Assembly (NCBI GenBank): GCA_016647705.1
Contig: CM028328.1
Span: forward strand, 49,089,647 to 49,153,646
Direction of reading: 5' to 3'
DNA: 64,000 nt
Source of the DNA: Eucommia ulmoides
Taxonomy: Eukaryota; Streptophyta; Magnoliopsida; Garryales; Eucommiaceae
Shown here: piece after piece, positions 34,561 through 48,000 of the stretch
Layout: each line of letters opens with the position of its first letter
How positions within the stretch are numbered: the first letter of the stretch is position 1
Program-made: the position numbers and the translations under genes
The notes under the pieces: generated by a model
Databases searched by the model: none
What the model was told of the DNA's origin: nothing
Seen by the model: only the letters and a program-made list of their open reading frames with translations

Positions 34561-34775
34561 GACACAACGGTGAAAGAGCTTTGATAAAAATAAATAAATA
34601 AATTAAAAAACGTAATTTTATAATTCTGTCCTCATTTCCGTCTAATTTAACACTTAAATTAGATGAAAGAACTAATTAAAATCGTGATTAAATATATGAC
34701 ATTTAAAGTGAAACGTACAAATTTATTAAATCACACGTAAACATGATTATAGTTGGAGGTTTAAAATGATTTTTT

Positions 34776-35295
34776 TTTTTTTTAAATTATATTTCAAATA
34801 AATATAATGGAAAAAAATCTAACTGAATAATCATATAAAATTATATTGTAACCCGAAAAAATATTTGTCCATTTGGTAGATTTGCCATTTAAATGGCAAC
34901 GACGGTAAACCTCCCTTAAAAATATCAACAAAATGTAAATTCTAAAAATTCAAATATCTTGATCCAATGGCTAGACTCAAATTTCTAACATTTATGAGGC
35001 TTTGCTAACATGTGATGTGACTATGGAAAGAAAAGGTTGAAGTGAAACTATCCCCACCTTTTCCTCTTCCTCTTCCTCTTCCTCTCAAGTACAATGACAT
35101 GTCATACCATAACGGTGTCGTACAACAGATGATGCATAAACATCAGGAATAAACTTCAAACAAAAACAGAGAGAGAAATTGGTAAACGCCAAACAGTGCC
35201 TTAACCGCCCACAACCCCGCAGTACTGCAGCGTCACCCGAGTCATGGTCCACTCTGGACGCTCTCCAACCACCATAACCCCACCCCATATTAATC
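34776..35295. other. Intergenic DNA, no feature recognised
   Basis: AT-rich, with a CTCTTCCTCTTC repeat at about 35055-35085. No coding or element ends seen. Confidence 0.5.
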
Positions 35296-35535
35296 TTCGA
35301 AAAATTACCGATCAATTCCAACTTTAACGTGAAATTACTAATTAAACTCGCATGCTTGAAAATGAATCAAATAATCCTAATCTACAGATTTTTTTGAATT
35401 ATCTAATCCCAAATTTTAAAAAATACAAAAATTATATGATAAAATTGCCCCTACATGATCCTTGCGTTTATATATTCCTTGTTTATAGGTTTAATACAAA
35501 TTATTTTATTCAAATCAAAATAACTTTTATTGTAC

Positions 35536-35568
<33 letters not shown>

Positions 35569-36480
35569 TCGTCTCAATAAGATCTTCAAAATGATATCAC
35601 ATTCAATATTTTTTTTATTAGTTTCGGATTTATGTTACTTTCAATATGGATATTACATGTAACATTACTATTACACCATGTTACATGTAACATTCACACT
35701 CGTTACGATATCTGATTCAACACAGATAATGTTACATTGCACATGCAATATGCTATTTGTGTGTGGAATATAACATTTCCTGTATTCCCTATAATATTTC
35801 TTATTTACTGTCAACACATATATCCTCTTTTGCGTAGGAATGTAACATTATCTGTATTGAATCGTATTTCATGTAGACGTTAAATGTAACATCTTCTAAT
35901 TCGTAGAAAACTAAAAAAATCTGGAAGTACCCATGTGGAATGTAACATAAATGTGAAAACTGAAAATTAATGAAAAAATAATAAATTTGATATCGTTTTG
36001 TGTGTAAAATGTAACATTGCCTGTAACATTTCCTATTTACTGTCAACATATGTATCCTATTTTGCATGAAAATGTAATATTGTCTGTGTTGAATTGTATT
36101 TCATGTAGATGTTACATATAACATCTTATAATTCGAAGAAAACTAAAAAATCTAGAAATACCTATGTAGAATGTAACATGAATGTGAAAATTTAAAACTA
36201 ATGAAAAAAGTAGCGAATTTGATGTCATTTTGAAGATCTTGTTTAGACGAATCTAAATATATAATTATATTGTAAAAAAAAAATGTGTAGAAAAATAGTT
36301 ATTTTCATTTTAATAAATGGTTATCTATTACCTAAATTATCTCCGCAAGATGGGGATGTATTATGTAGACGCAATAATTAGGGGCATTTTTGTCACAAAA
36401 AAGAGAAAAATGACCGCTTGGTTTATGAAAAAAGTAATGGGTGTAATCGGTAGTTTCAAACCGTTTTTGAGATCTCCCGG
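35296..36480. mobile_element. Second non-autonomous TIR-like element
   Basis: The left end AAAAATTACCGATCAATTCC and subterminal AAATTGCCCCTACA are mirrored on the right by AGGGGCATTTTTGTCAC..GGGTGTAATCGGTAGTTT. The design parallels the element at 31151: imperfect inverted ends, a GCCCCT box next to a GACCAAAA/TTTTGTCA-type word, and an interior full of GTAACATT words. Internal duplication is described separately. No transposase; boundaries are approximate. Confidence 0.45.
35770..36245. repeat. 232-bp tandem duplication
   Basis: TACTGTCAACA at 35807 and 36039 open two copies that share TGTATCCTNTTTTGC, GTATTTCATGTAGA, GTAACATCTT, GAAAACTAAAAAA and GAATGTAACAT. The copies diverge moderately. 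Confidence 0.8.
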
Positions 36481-37459
36481 TAAACGCCCCTTAATCTTTT
36501 TGGATCGACTATTGTCCAAATTTCATAAATTGAATTTGCTCCATATTTTTAATTTAGTTTTAATTAATAGATTAATTTCATTAATTAAATTGACTTAAAT
36601 CCAAAAACTAAAGAGATAATTGATTAATAATCCCAATTAAATGATTTAATTCATAATCTATCCTATTTTAATTTTAAATTGAGTATAAATATATTTATTA
36701 TATTATGTCTTATGTTTTAATACTATGGTCAACACTACTTTATATTTCTAATCAAATAATTTCAATTAAAATTTGCATCATTGGCTACCGTTTTCGTTTG
36801 CAATCAGACCTCAAGTTTCTGGTCGTTGATTTTTATTTTTTATTTTTTATTTTGTAGTGGTGTGTAATTACTTTTTTAATTACATTAACTATTTTTTATT
36901 TAATTTTTATATGTAACTACTTTTTTAATTTGCATTAGTTATTTTTTTTTAATTGTATTTTTTAATTACGTATAATATTCTCTAAAATGATTACTAAAAT
37001 TTTTTTTATTTTTTTTTACAATACCACTAAATTAGCTTTTTAGTAAAATTGTCACAAATTTTGCATATTTTTTCAAATAATATAAATATCCTTATGAACA
37101 TTCTACTAATTATATAAATTCCACTAAATATTAGTTTTTTAATAGCAATGCTACTCAAAATATTTGAGGAAAAAAAATCTAAAATTTCAAAATATTAAAA
37201 TTATTTGATTAAAATTTCATTTATAAGAGAAGTAATTACAAAAATCAATAAATATCCGTTGAAATTTTACAGTTTCACTAGATATTAACAGTTTTGTAGA
37301 AAATAAATAGTTACACTAAATCTTATAATACAAAAATCTCATATATCCGTATTTACATAAATTGAAAACTCAAAAATAAACATTTCATAAACAAATCGGT
37401 CAACCAAAGTAAAAATCCACTTAAATAAATAAAAATATACTACACATAGTGAATGTAAG
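36481..37459. other. AT-rich DNA, no feature recognised
   Basis: Very AT-rich, no codon structure, no clear element ends. It directly abuts the copia LTR at 37460. Confidence 0.6.
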
Positions 37460-39827
37460 TGTTGTATTAAATGATTTTTTTTTTATTTTTTTTCGACCCA
37501 ATTATTTATGGACCTAACAATAATTTGGGATATATAAATAAACTAATGTGTTCTCCTTGGTGAGGATATGAATGTAGTATATTTATTTATGTAAAATCAT
37601 TTAAGAAGTGAATTAAAATTACTCATTAAAAGTACGTGGAGATATTAATTGACTTGTAGTGTGGGTTATCTCACATCGGTAACCTAAGAAGATGAAAAAT
37701 TATTTATTAAAACTCGAGATACCTCTTATAGGTAAGCCCTCTAGGGCGTTGAAAGATATGAAAAGAAAGAAGGCTAAAGGCTATAAAATAAATAAAGTGA
37801 CACGTGCTACAATGGTTGCCGACCACCCGCTCGCCTGACCCGGCTGAGCCAGCTCGGGCTCGAGTCCAGGTCTGAGTTCAGGGGTCCTGGATTCTGGGCC
37901 TTGTGGAACTTGGGGCGCTTGGGGAAAGCTTGGCTTGGACTTGGTATGTTTTATACCAAATTCGAAAAATTCCAATAAAAACATAGCCTAAAATACATAT
38001 TGCAAGTTTTATAACTTGAGAGAAGTTATAAACGTGAAGGTTGTCTTTTCAGGTGTGTAACTACTGAGAGTTACAAAAACCTGAAGATTCTTCAGGTTTG
38101 TAACTGCGTGAAAATTACTGTTGTCCATTAAATACCTTAAATCTCAGAATTCTTTAGGTTGATTTTTGTTCCCCATAAAAGGGCGTGTATTCTCAGCATT
38201 AGGCATCCCATAAGCTGCATTGATTTCTTGTTTTCAACACAAAGTTTCTTCATCTTTCTTGTTCTTGTTTTTTAGAGAGTGTTTGAGAGAGTTTTGCACT
38301 TTTTTTGTTCGCCCGACTTCTGGTTTCTAGTGTACTAATAGCAGTTTGATCGTTGTATACTGGGAAGTAAACGCTCATTTAATCGTAAGCACCTAACATG
38401 AGCGAAATCTACTTTAAGAACAAATCGTTAAACGATTGCCTCAATCTTCTATTATGGTATTTATGTTTCTGTTTCTTGTTACCACATAGTAAGTTTTTGG
38501 TTTCTATCTGTTCTATTATTTTACAACAATTATTATTTTTTCTATTTTTGTTTTCCTTCTGGATTGTAATATATTTTCCTGTAATGTCATTTGGAATGTT
38601 TCTGTAATAAATAAATCAGAATTGTTTCTTCTTTATTTTTATTTTCTAATTAATAATTGATTAAATAATTAGTTGTTTAATTATTTAATTAATTTTTCAC
38701 CTTAAAATTACCGACAATCTTAAAGCAGATTTCTCACATTATTTTATACAATTCTGGTTTTTTGTTTAAAAAGATTCCAGTAACAAAGTTTCTTATATTC
38801 TTTCTTTGTGTTTTCTTACACGAAATATGTCTTCAAATGATGTTGATGTTACCGTTGTTGTGGCTACGAATCAAGGTGTTGCACCACCTGCTGTGCCTGC
38901 GCTTGTTGTGTATCCTGTGCCGATTCCACATAGAGAAAAGTCGGAGAAGTTTGATGGAAGCTTCTTCAAAATATGGCAACAGAAGATATTGTTCTACCTG
39001 ACAACATTGAACTTGGAAAGATTCCTCCACGAGGATACTCTTGTGATAACTGAACAATCTGACATTCAAGCTGTTGTTATTATTTATGCATGGAAACATT
39101 CTGATTTCCTATGCAAGAACTATATCCTGAATGGACTAAGTAATACACTCTACAATGTATGTTGCTCGGTCACGACGATAAAAGAACTTTGACAGTCCTT
39201 GTAAAAGAAGTACAAATCTAAAGATACTGGGACTAAGAAATTCGTAGTCAGAAGATTTCAAGACTACAAAATGGTGGACTCGAGGACAGTTATCTATTAG
39301 ACTGAAGATCTCCAAGTCCTTTTTCATGACATTCATGCTGAATGAATAACTTTTAGTGAGTCATTTCAAGTGGAAACTATGATTGATAAGTTGCCGTTAT
39401 CATGGGATGACTTCAAGAATTATCTCAAGCATAAACGATAGAAGATAACTCTTGAAAATCTGGTTCTCAAATTGAGAATTGAAGAAGAACATCGGATCTC
39501 TTCTAAATAAGAGGGTCATACTTCTATGATATCGAAAGCCCATGTCATAAAAACTCACAAGAAGATGAGGTAAATTGAATTAAGCTTGAACAAAGGAGTT
39601 GCAAACAAAAAAATTCAAGGGCAACTGCTATACTTGTAGCAAGATGGGACATCGCGCTCAAGATTGTTGCAAGAAAGTTGTACCAAAATGGAAGAAGCCT
39701 AAAAATCAAGCTCATGTGACTTAAGTGGAACACCTTACTGATGAGGTTTAGGAGATAAATCTGTTAGCGGTTGTATTTGAAGTCAATCTTGTTGACAATC
39801 CCAAAGAGTGGAATGTGGATACTGGTG

Positions 39828-41494
39828 TGGTAGCCGCAAATAATGCATTGCCACTTTCATCGCAAGCGTACGGATCAACTTTTAGTATAGTGGACCTTTC
39901 GGTCGGGTATCATATCCACAGGGATTGGTGTTGTTACTATCGAGTATCGCGATTGTCATAACCTGACTTTATCTAGGCGACAAAAATAGAATTTAATTTA
40001 ATACTAATACTAAATTAAAATGCTAATTAAGTTAACTATACTATAAATACTAGTTTAAGATTATTTAGGGGAGTAGATTGCCTAGGGATTAACCTTATTT
40101 ACTTAAATGCGTTTGATTTTGTTTTAGTTAACGTTAACGGCGTTCGGCGTATCCGACAATCTCGGTTCATAAACTCCCTCGCCACCTCTTCCAAGTGTAA
40201 GACGGGGGAATACGTGACTTCGTGTCAATGCCGAAGTCCTCCTTGACGTCTTAACGACTCTAGGTCACGTGAGTCTCGCCCTAACGTCATCGATTGCACA
40301 CTTTCTAACGCCCTCCCGGGTCGTTAGATTGTTGTGTTGTGTTAATCCTAATCCGAATCCGGGGTTACGTCTCCCGAGTGTCAAACCCCGTATTCTCAAT
40401 ATATCTAAACTAGCATATAATCATAGAAAACACGGCAACACAATCAACATACGAAGAACAACCAAGAACGAAACACAAATTCAACCAAAAGTACATTTTC
40501 ATAAATAATACGTTAATCCCTATTATAATCCATGTTTAACTTATGGCCCTAACTGTTTATACAATGTAAAACGAGCTAAACATGCTCAACAACTACCAAA
40601 ATAAATAAAACAAAGAGAAGAAACGAGTGACTTAGCCTATATCCGAAAAATTGATGCTAGAACCGTCGAACAATCGTTTCCCTCTTCATCTTCCACCTCG
40701 GGTTGAGAGATCTCCCTGAAAAACCTCTCTAACTAACCCTAAAATATAGCCTAAAGCCTTAGGGGCTGAAGAGAGGGAAGAAAGGAGGAGAGAAGGGATT
40801 AAAATAGGTCAAAAGATCTCAAAATATCTAATAAATATCAAGACTGTGCTGCAGGATTTTCTCCTAGGCGAAGTTAAGTCGGTTAACTTTCTGGCAGAAT
40901 TTCCCCTAGGCGAAGTTACTACAGGTTTGCAAATTTTTTTTGGTTGTAACTTCTTCATCTGAACTCCAATTGAAATAATTCAAAAACCTATGGAAATATA
41001 AGAAAAATATATACAACTTCCATGTTTTGAGTATTTCCAAAATCGGATTGCATCATAGTCCAAAATAGCCTTAAAGTTACAGCACCTGTACCGACTTTGC
41101 AGGTTTGGTGACTGCCTAGGCGAAGAAGTAGGCGGTGGAATTGAAAATGTTTCTACTGGATTTTCCACCTAGGTGAAGGAATTTCCTACCTAGGCAGTAG
41201 GCTATCAGTAGCCTTTTGTCATTTTCAGCATCTTCACTGCCTAGGCGGAGGTCTGGACGCCTAGGCGGTGGGCTTCCTTCATATTTTTACCTCCTTGCTT
41301 GTTTATCTATCGTAACTTCGACTCGTATTTGGTTCGATCTCATCGTTTTCGCTCCAGTTTCCTATATTTTTGCTCTACACACCTAATTTATACAAAAAGT
41401 ACAAAAACATATTAAAACATATAAAAATAACTATAAACGTACTCGAAAACTAACAAATTCGGATTGGAAATACGTAGGTAATTGACACCTATCA
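39828..41494 (-). repeat. 3' LTR of nested gypsy element
   Basis: 1,667 bp, TG..CA on the plus strand, same length as its partner. It contains about ten GCCTAGGCG-like palindromes at 40863-41270 and a GGGTATCATATCCACAGGGATT box near 39908, as in many tRNA-Asp-primed plant elements. Confidence 0.9.
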
Positions 41495-43348
41495 AATAAT
41501 CCCAAACTCAGAATTTTGCTCGTCCTCAAGCAAAACACCCACACAATACGAGAAAGTGTACAAACTAATTACGAAATTAAAAACTATAAACGAAAAACAT
41601 TAAAAACAAAAATGTGTAAGTTTTGATTATCATCTATCGGCCGAAAGATTTTTCCCTCATTGGCCCCTAATCCTATCAAGTTCAAGCATAAGTCACACCA
41701 TGTAGTGTTCTAGAATTTCAACGTTAAAAAATAGTAAGTGTCATTCTAGATCTTGTTTAAGTGTGTGTGATTAAACTCAATTATACTACTATCCATTGAT
41801 TAGATGAGATTATCCCTAAATAAAGATCATGACTAAAATCTTTAAGGTATAGGCAATCCATACGCCTGACCTGGGATCTATTCTCCACTAATGTAGGCTC
41901 GGAGGTTCATGAAGATCAGTAGGGCTTGGTTCGGTTTTGGAATAATAGCCAAGGGTATTTTAGAATAGAGAACAGGTTAACGTCATTAACTTAACGTTAC
42001 CCGAGGCACATCACTTGACATTCTCACACTCGAAACCCCATATTTTTTAGAAACAACCCTAAACAAACGTTTAAGAACGTCGTACTCACTTGTCATGTAA
42101 AAAAGAAACTATTTTTTTATTTTTATTTTTTTTAATTTTTTTTTTTAACATACCCCCAAATTCATTCGAATTTCTACAATTTTAAGAGTGTGAAAAAATG
42201 ATTAAGTAACACACCCCAAAACATATTCGAATTCTTATAACCTTAGGAATGTACAAACAATATGAATAACAAACGACAAGCGAGTACTCAAATACCGAAC
42301 CAAATTAGATTTTCGGCCTAAACCCAATTGCTCACATCAAGTAGCAAAATGCTAACTTGATTCACTCAAATTATGCCTTCAGTTTAGTGATGTAGGTTTG
42401 GAAAAAGTTCAATCAACTATGGTATTTGTTAAGTATTCAGAATTGAAACGGTTTTTAGGCTTCGACAGGGTAACTAAGGGTAATGATTTATCAAGGTAAG
42501 CTTAAAAGACTCAAGTGATCAAATGAATGCCTAAATCATATCTCCTAAACCACCTCGCCTAGGATTTCGCCTCGAATTTTCCCCAAATCAAGTTCTAGAA
42601 TCCCTATTGTCATAAAATTGAGTGAAGGATAATCGGTTTCAAATCAATAAGATAGTGCTATATTGAGTTTACGTGCTCGTGCATTTAGGATCCACAATAA
42701 CTTTTACTAAGACGATACGTCAAGCACACAGAACACACATGAATGAACTTTATGCTCGACCTCAAAACAATCAGGGGATAGAATCATCATCGGGTATAAG
42801 CCCAGATAACGTCAAAACGTAGTACAAAACAACATCTAAACTAACAAACTAATCCTAAACAAGCATGCACACGATAAAAAAAATAGTAAAACATGCTAAA
42901 AACTTATACACATACTAAAACATACTACACATCACCACCAACTCAACACAGGTGATGTCCAAAATGAGCCCTCAGCGATCCCAATGACAGTATATAGCAT
43001 GATATTGAAGACGGGGGTTTAAAACACATACCTGGGAGGCGAGAGGATCTCGCCTTTGACTCAAATTTAAGGAGATGTATCTAACTTATTTGTGACCCTG
43101 GGTTGCCTCCCAAGAAGCGCTTTGTTTAATGTCGTCGGCCCGACACATGCCCTCAAGACTGGCGAGATATTCAATGATCAAACCGCAAGAGCACCTGTCG
43201 ATCTAACATCTTCAAGCATCCTGCCGGAAACAAAAACAAAACTACAAATGAAAATTATATACAAAAATGCCTAGATTAAAATCAAGTTATTTACTCCCAA
43301 TATCGATAGCAATCAACAAGACAATCCCCAGCAATGGCGCCAAAAACT

Positions 43349-45015
43349 TGGTGGCCGCAAATAATGCGCTGCAACTTTCGCTGCAAGCATACGGATCAAG
43401 TTTTAATATAGTGGACCTTTCGGTAGGGTATCGTATCCACAGGGATTGGTGTTGTTACTATCGAGTATCGCGATTGTCATAACCTGACTTTATCTAGGCG
43501 ACAAAAATGAAATTTAATTTAATACTAATACTAAACTAAAATACTAATTAGGTTAACTATACTATAAATACTAATTTAAGATTGTTTAGGGGAGTAGATT
43601 GCCCAGGGATTAACCTTATTTACTTAAATGCGTTTGATTTCATTTTAGTTAACATTAACGGCGTTCGGCGTATCCGACAATCTCGGTTCGAAAACTCCCT
43701 CGCCACCTCTACCGAGTGTAAGACGGGGGAATACATGACTTTGTGTCAACGCCAAAGTCCCCCTCGACATCTTAACAACTCTAGGTCACGTGAGTCTCGC
43801 CCCAACGTCATCGATTGCATACTTTCTAACGCCCTCCCGGGTAGTTAGATTGTCATGTTGTGTTAATCCTAGTCTGAATCCGAGGTTACCTCTCCCAAGT
43901 GTCAAACCCCATATCCTCAATATATCTAAACTAACATATAATCATAGAAAACACGGCAACACAATCAACATAAGAAGAACAATCAAGAATGAAACACAAA
44001 TTCAACCAAAAGTACATTTTCATAAATAATACGTTAATCCCTATTACAATCCATGTTTAACTCATGGCCCTAACTATTTATACAATGTAAAATGAGCTAA
44101 ACATGCTCAACAAATACCAAAATAAAGAAAATAAAGAGAAGAAACAAGTGACTTAGCCTATATCCGAAGAATTGGGGCTAGAACCGTCGAACGATCATTT
44201 CCCTCTTCATCTTCCACCTCGGGTTGAGAGATCTCCCTAAAAAACCTCTCAAACTAACCCTAAAATATAGCCTAAAGCCTTAGGGGCTGAAGAGAGGGAA
44301 GAGAGAAGGAGAGAAGGGATTAAAATAGGCCAAAAGATCTCAAAATATCTAATAAATATCTAGGCTGTGCTGCAGGATTTTCGCCTAGGCGAAGTTAAGT
44401 CGGTTAACTTTCTGCTGGAATTTCACCTAGGCAAAGTTACTGCAGGTTTGCAATTTTATTTTGGATGTAACTTCTTTATCCAAACTCCAATTGAGGTGAT
44501 TAAAAAACCTATGGAAAGCTAAGAAAAATATCTACAACTTCCATGTTTTGAGTATTTTCAAAATTGGATTGCATAATAGTCCAAAATAGTTTTGAAGTTA
44601 CAGCACATGTACCGACTTTGCAGGTTTGGTGACTGCCTAGGCAAAGAAGTAGGTGGTGGATTTAGAAATGTTTCTACTGGGTTTCCCACCTAGGCGGAGG
44701 AATTTCCTGCCTAGGCGGTGGGCTGTCAGTAGCCTTTTGTCATTCTCAGCATCTTCACCGCCTAGGTGGAGGTTTGGACGCCTAGGCGGTGAGCTTCCTT
44801 CATATTTTTGCTTACTTGCTTGTTTATCCACCGTAACTTCGACTCGCCTTCAGTTCGATCTCATCGTTTTCATTCTAGTTTCCTATCATTTTGCTCCACA
44901 TACCTGATTTATACAAAAAGTATAAAAACATATTAAAACATATAAAAATAACTATAAACGTACTCGAAAACTAACAAATTCGGATTAGAAATACGTAGGT
45001 AATTTACACCTATCA
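43349..45015 (-). repeat. 5' LTR of nested gypsy element
   Basis: Partner of 39828-41494, adjacent to the primer site (43325-43342), with the same GCCTAGGCG palindromes at 44382-44800. Confidence 0.9.
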
Positions 45016-48000
45016 TAGTGCTACCCGCCAAATATGCTCAGATAAGAAGATGTTCATCATTTATCAACCGATGGAATCTAGAGATAAGCTCTATATGGGA
45101 AACTCTTTAACTTCTAAGGTTGAAGGATAGGGAAAGGTTATGCTGAAGATAACCTTTGGTAAGGAACTTACTCTGAATGATGTGCTGCATGTACCAGATA
45201 TTCGTAAGAATCTGGTTTTTGGATCATTGTTGAGTAAGAAGGGATTCAAGCTAGTGTTTGAGTCTGATAAATTTGTAATTACTAAGAGTGGCATGTATAT
45301 GGAAAAATACTATATGAATGAAAGTCTTTTCAACCTCAATGTTATGACTGTAATCCCAAAGAATAACAAAAAATAATAAAGTCAGTACTTCTTTTGCGTA
45401 TATGATTGAGTCTTTGGATGTGTGGCATGGTCGTTTAGGACATGTTAATTATGATACTTTACGTAAATTAATTAATATGAATTTAATTCTTAAATGTCAA
45501 GATAATACAAGTCACAAATGTGAGATTTGTGCTGAGTCAAAATTAACTCGAACTTCTTTCCATTCAATTGAAAGAAAAAGTAAACCTCTAAAGTTAGTGC
45601 ACACAAATGTTTGTGGTTTACAATTTTTACAAACTAGAGGAGGGAAAAAATACTTAGGTACTTTTATTGATGATTGTACAAGATATTGCTATGTTTATAT
45701 TTTAAAAAGTAAAAATGAAGTATTAGACATGTTTGTACATTATAAAACTCAAGTTGAAAATCAACTTAACAAAAAGATTAAAATATTGCATAGTAATAGA
45801 GATGGAGAATATGTTTCACCTTTTGGAGAGTTTTGTGTACAACATAGAATAATCCACCAAACTACAATACTTTATTCACCTCAGCAGAATGGAGTTGTTG
45901 AAAGAAATAACATAACTTTAAAAGCAATAACGAACTCTTTGTTAATAAGTTCTGGTTTACCTCAGAACTTGCGAGAAGAGGTTATTTCAATAGCAAATTT
46001 GTTTCAAACAAATTACCTCACAAGAAATTAGATAAGATCCCTTATGAATTGTGGAAAGGAAGAAAGTCTTCATATTTATTCTTGAAATTGTGGGGGTGTC
46101 TTGCAAAAGTAATGGTTTCTGATCCTAAACATTTTAAAATAAGACAAAAAACTATTGATTGTGTATTCATTGGATATGCACAAAATAGTAGCGCATATCA
46201 ATTATTGGTTCATAAATCAAAAATTAAAAATATGAATGAGAATATGATTATTGAATCAAGGAATGCATTATTCTTTGAGAATGTGTTTCCCTGTAAGACT
46301 TCTATTGATTCGAGTTCTTTAAAGAGAACAAGTGATACTACTTCTAGTAATTCTCAAGAGGATGAGATTAAACCTAGACGTAGTAAAAGTATAAAAGTTT
46401 ATAAATCTTTTGGCCTTAATTTTTATACCTATATGATAGAATATGAACCTCAAACCTTTGGGGAGACTGTGTTTACACCTGAAGCACTTCTTTGGAAAAA
46501 GACTTTAAATAGTAAAATTGAGTCCATCCTTCAAAATCATACATGTGAACTAGTGGATCTTCCATCTGGAACGAAATCACTAAGGTGCAAATGGATTTTT
46601 AAGAAAAATATGAAAGCAGATAGATCAATTGACAAATATAAAGTAAGACTTGTAGCTAAAGGTTACAAGTAAAGAGAGGGTATATATTATTTTTATACTT
46701 ATTCACCAATAACAAGAATCACATCTGTACGTATGTTAATAAAGATAGCAACTATACATAATCTTGAGATACATCAAATGGATGTTAAACCTACTTTCTT
46801 GAATGGTGAATTAGATGAAGAAATCTATATGGAACAACTAGTTTGGTTTTTGGTTTCTGGAAAAGAGACTAAAGTATGTCGACTTGTGAAATCCTTGTAT
46901 GGAATAAACCAAGTGCCAAAATAATGGCATGAGAAATTTAACAATGTTATGTTGTTAAATAATTTTAAAATCAATATATATGACAAGTGTGTCTATATTA
47001 AGACAACAGAGTCTTGCTACGTTATTGTATGTTTATATGTAGATGACTTACTTATTATCGGTAAGATCATAAACTCTACCAAACAAATGTTGACAAATAT
47101 ATTTGATATGAAGGATTTGGGAATAGCAGATTTCATTCTTGGAATTAAAATTACAAGAACATATGAATGATTAATCTTATCTCAATCTCATTATATCGAA
47201 AAGATCCTTGAAAATTTTAACAATGATGACTCTGGTATAGCCAAAATACCGGTAGATGTTAATGAACATCTTTTTAAGAATATTGGTGGGAGTATATCTC
47301 AGTTGGAGTATTCTTGAATAATAGGCAGTTTAATATACCTAATGAATTGTACAAAACATGATATTGCTTACGTAGTAAGTAAATTAAGCAGGTTCACAAG
47401 CAGTTCAGGTAGAGAACAATGGAAAGCTATTGTGATACTTTTAAGATATTTAATATATACTAAAAATTATGGTTTGTATTATACGAGATATCCAACAGTA
47501 CTTGAAGGGTATAGTAATGCAAATTGGATATCTAATAGTAAAGTCACCAAATCCATGAATGGATATGTCTTTGTATTAGGAGCTGTTGTGTCATGAAAAT
47601 CCTCTAAGAAAACATGTATTTGAAAATCCACAATAGAATCCAAATTTATTGCTTTAGATAAATTAGGAGAAGAAGTAGAATGACTTCAATAATTTTTTGA
47701 AAGATATTCCAATGTAGACTAAGTCTGTGCCAGCTATATGTATATATTGTGATAGTCAAGCAGCAAGTGGAATAACACAGAGTAGTATGTATAATGGTAA
47801 GTCTCGACATATACGTCAAAGGCATAATACTGTTAGGCAGTTACTTTCCAATAGAGTTATCTTAATTGATTATATAAAGTCAAAAGATAACATTGTGGAT
47901 CCATTGACCAAGGGTCTTACACAAGACAGAGTAAACTGCTTATCAAAAGGAATTGGTTTAAAGCCTATTACGAAATAGTTATCATAATGGCAACCTAACC

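Larger units (their letters stand above)
30881..34775. mobile_element. Composite segment bounded by ~150-bp inverted repeats
   Basis: 30881-31030 and the reverse complement of about 34630-34775 share CATTTTAAAC, CTAACTATAACCATGTTT, TTTGTACGTTTCACTT, ATATCTTTAAT and a GTCTAATTTAA word. Each arm carries its own small hairpin (31003-31027; TCTAATTTAA/TTAAATTAGA at 34641-34663). The arms look like ends of a TIR-type DNA transposon, possibly Mutator-like by length. No transposase was recognised. The cargo is a nested TIR element, a gene-like GC-richer stretch and an LTR fragment. The target duplication is unresolved. Confidence 0.55.
39828..45015 (-). mobile_element. Non-autonomous Ty3/gypsy element nested in copia B
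   Basis: Two LTRs of 1,667 bp each (39828-41494, 43349-45015) bound a 1,854-bp interior with no recognisable gag or pol. It reads on the minus strand. The primer site is at 43325-43342, where the plus strand TCCCCAGCAATGGCGCCA nearly equals the 3' end of tRNA-Asp. The polypurine side at 41495-41515 reads TGAGTTTGGGATTATT just before TGATAGGTG on the minus strand. The flanks TGGTG (39823-39827) and TAGTG (45016-45020) match at 4 of 5, and host protease similarity resumes directly after. I counted about 20 differences in the first ~265 LTR bases, so it is clearly younger than its host element, probably a few million years at usual plant LTR rates. It looks structurally whole but lacks coding capacity (LARD-like). 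Confidence 0.92.

Noticed and set aside
40269-44029. A 79-codon ORF present in both LTRs of the nested gypsy element (40269-40508, 43790-44029)
   Set aside because: It is antisense to the element and conserved only because the LTRs are copies of each other.
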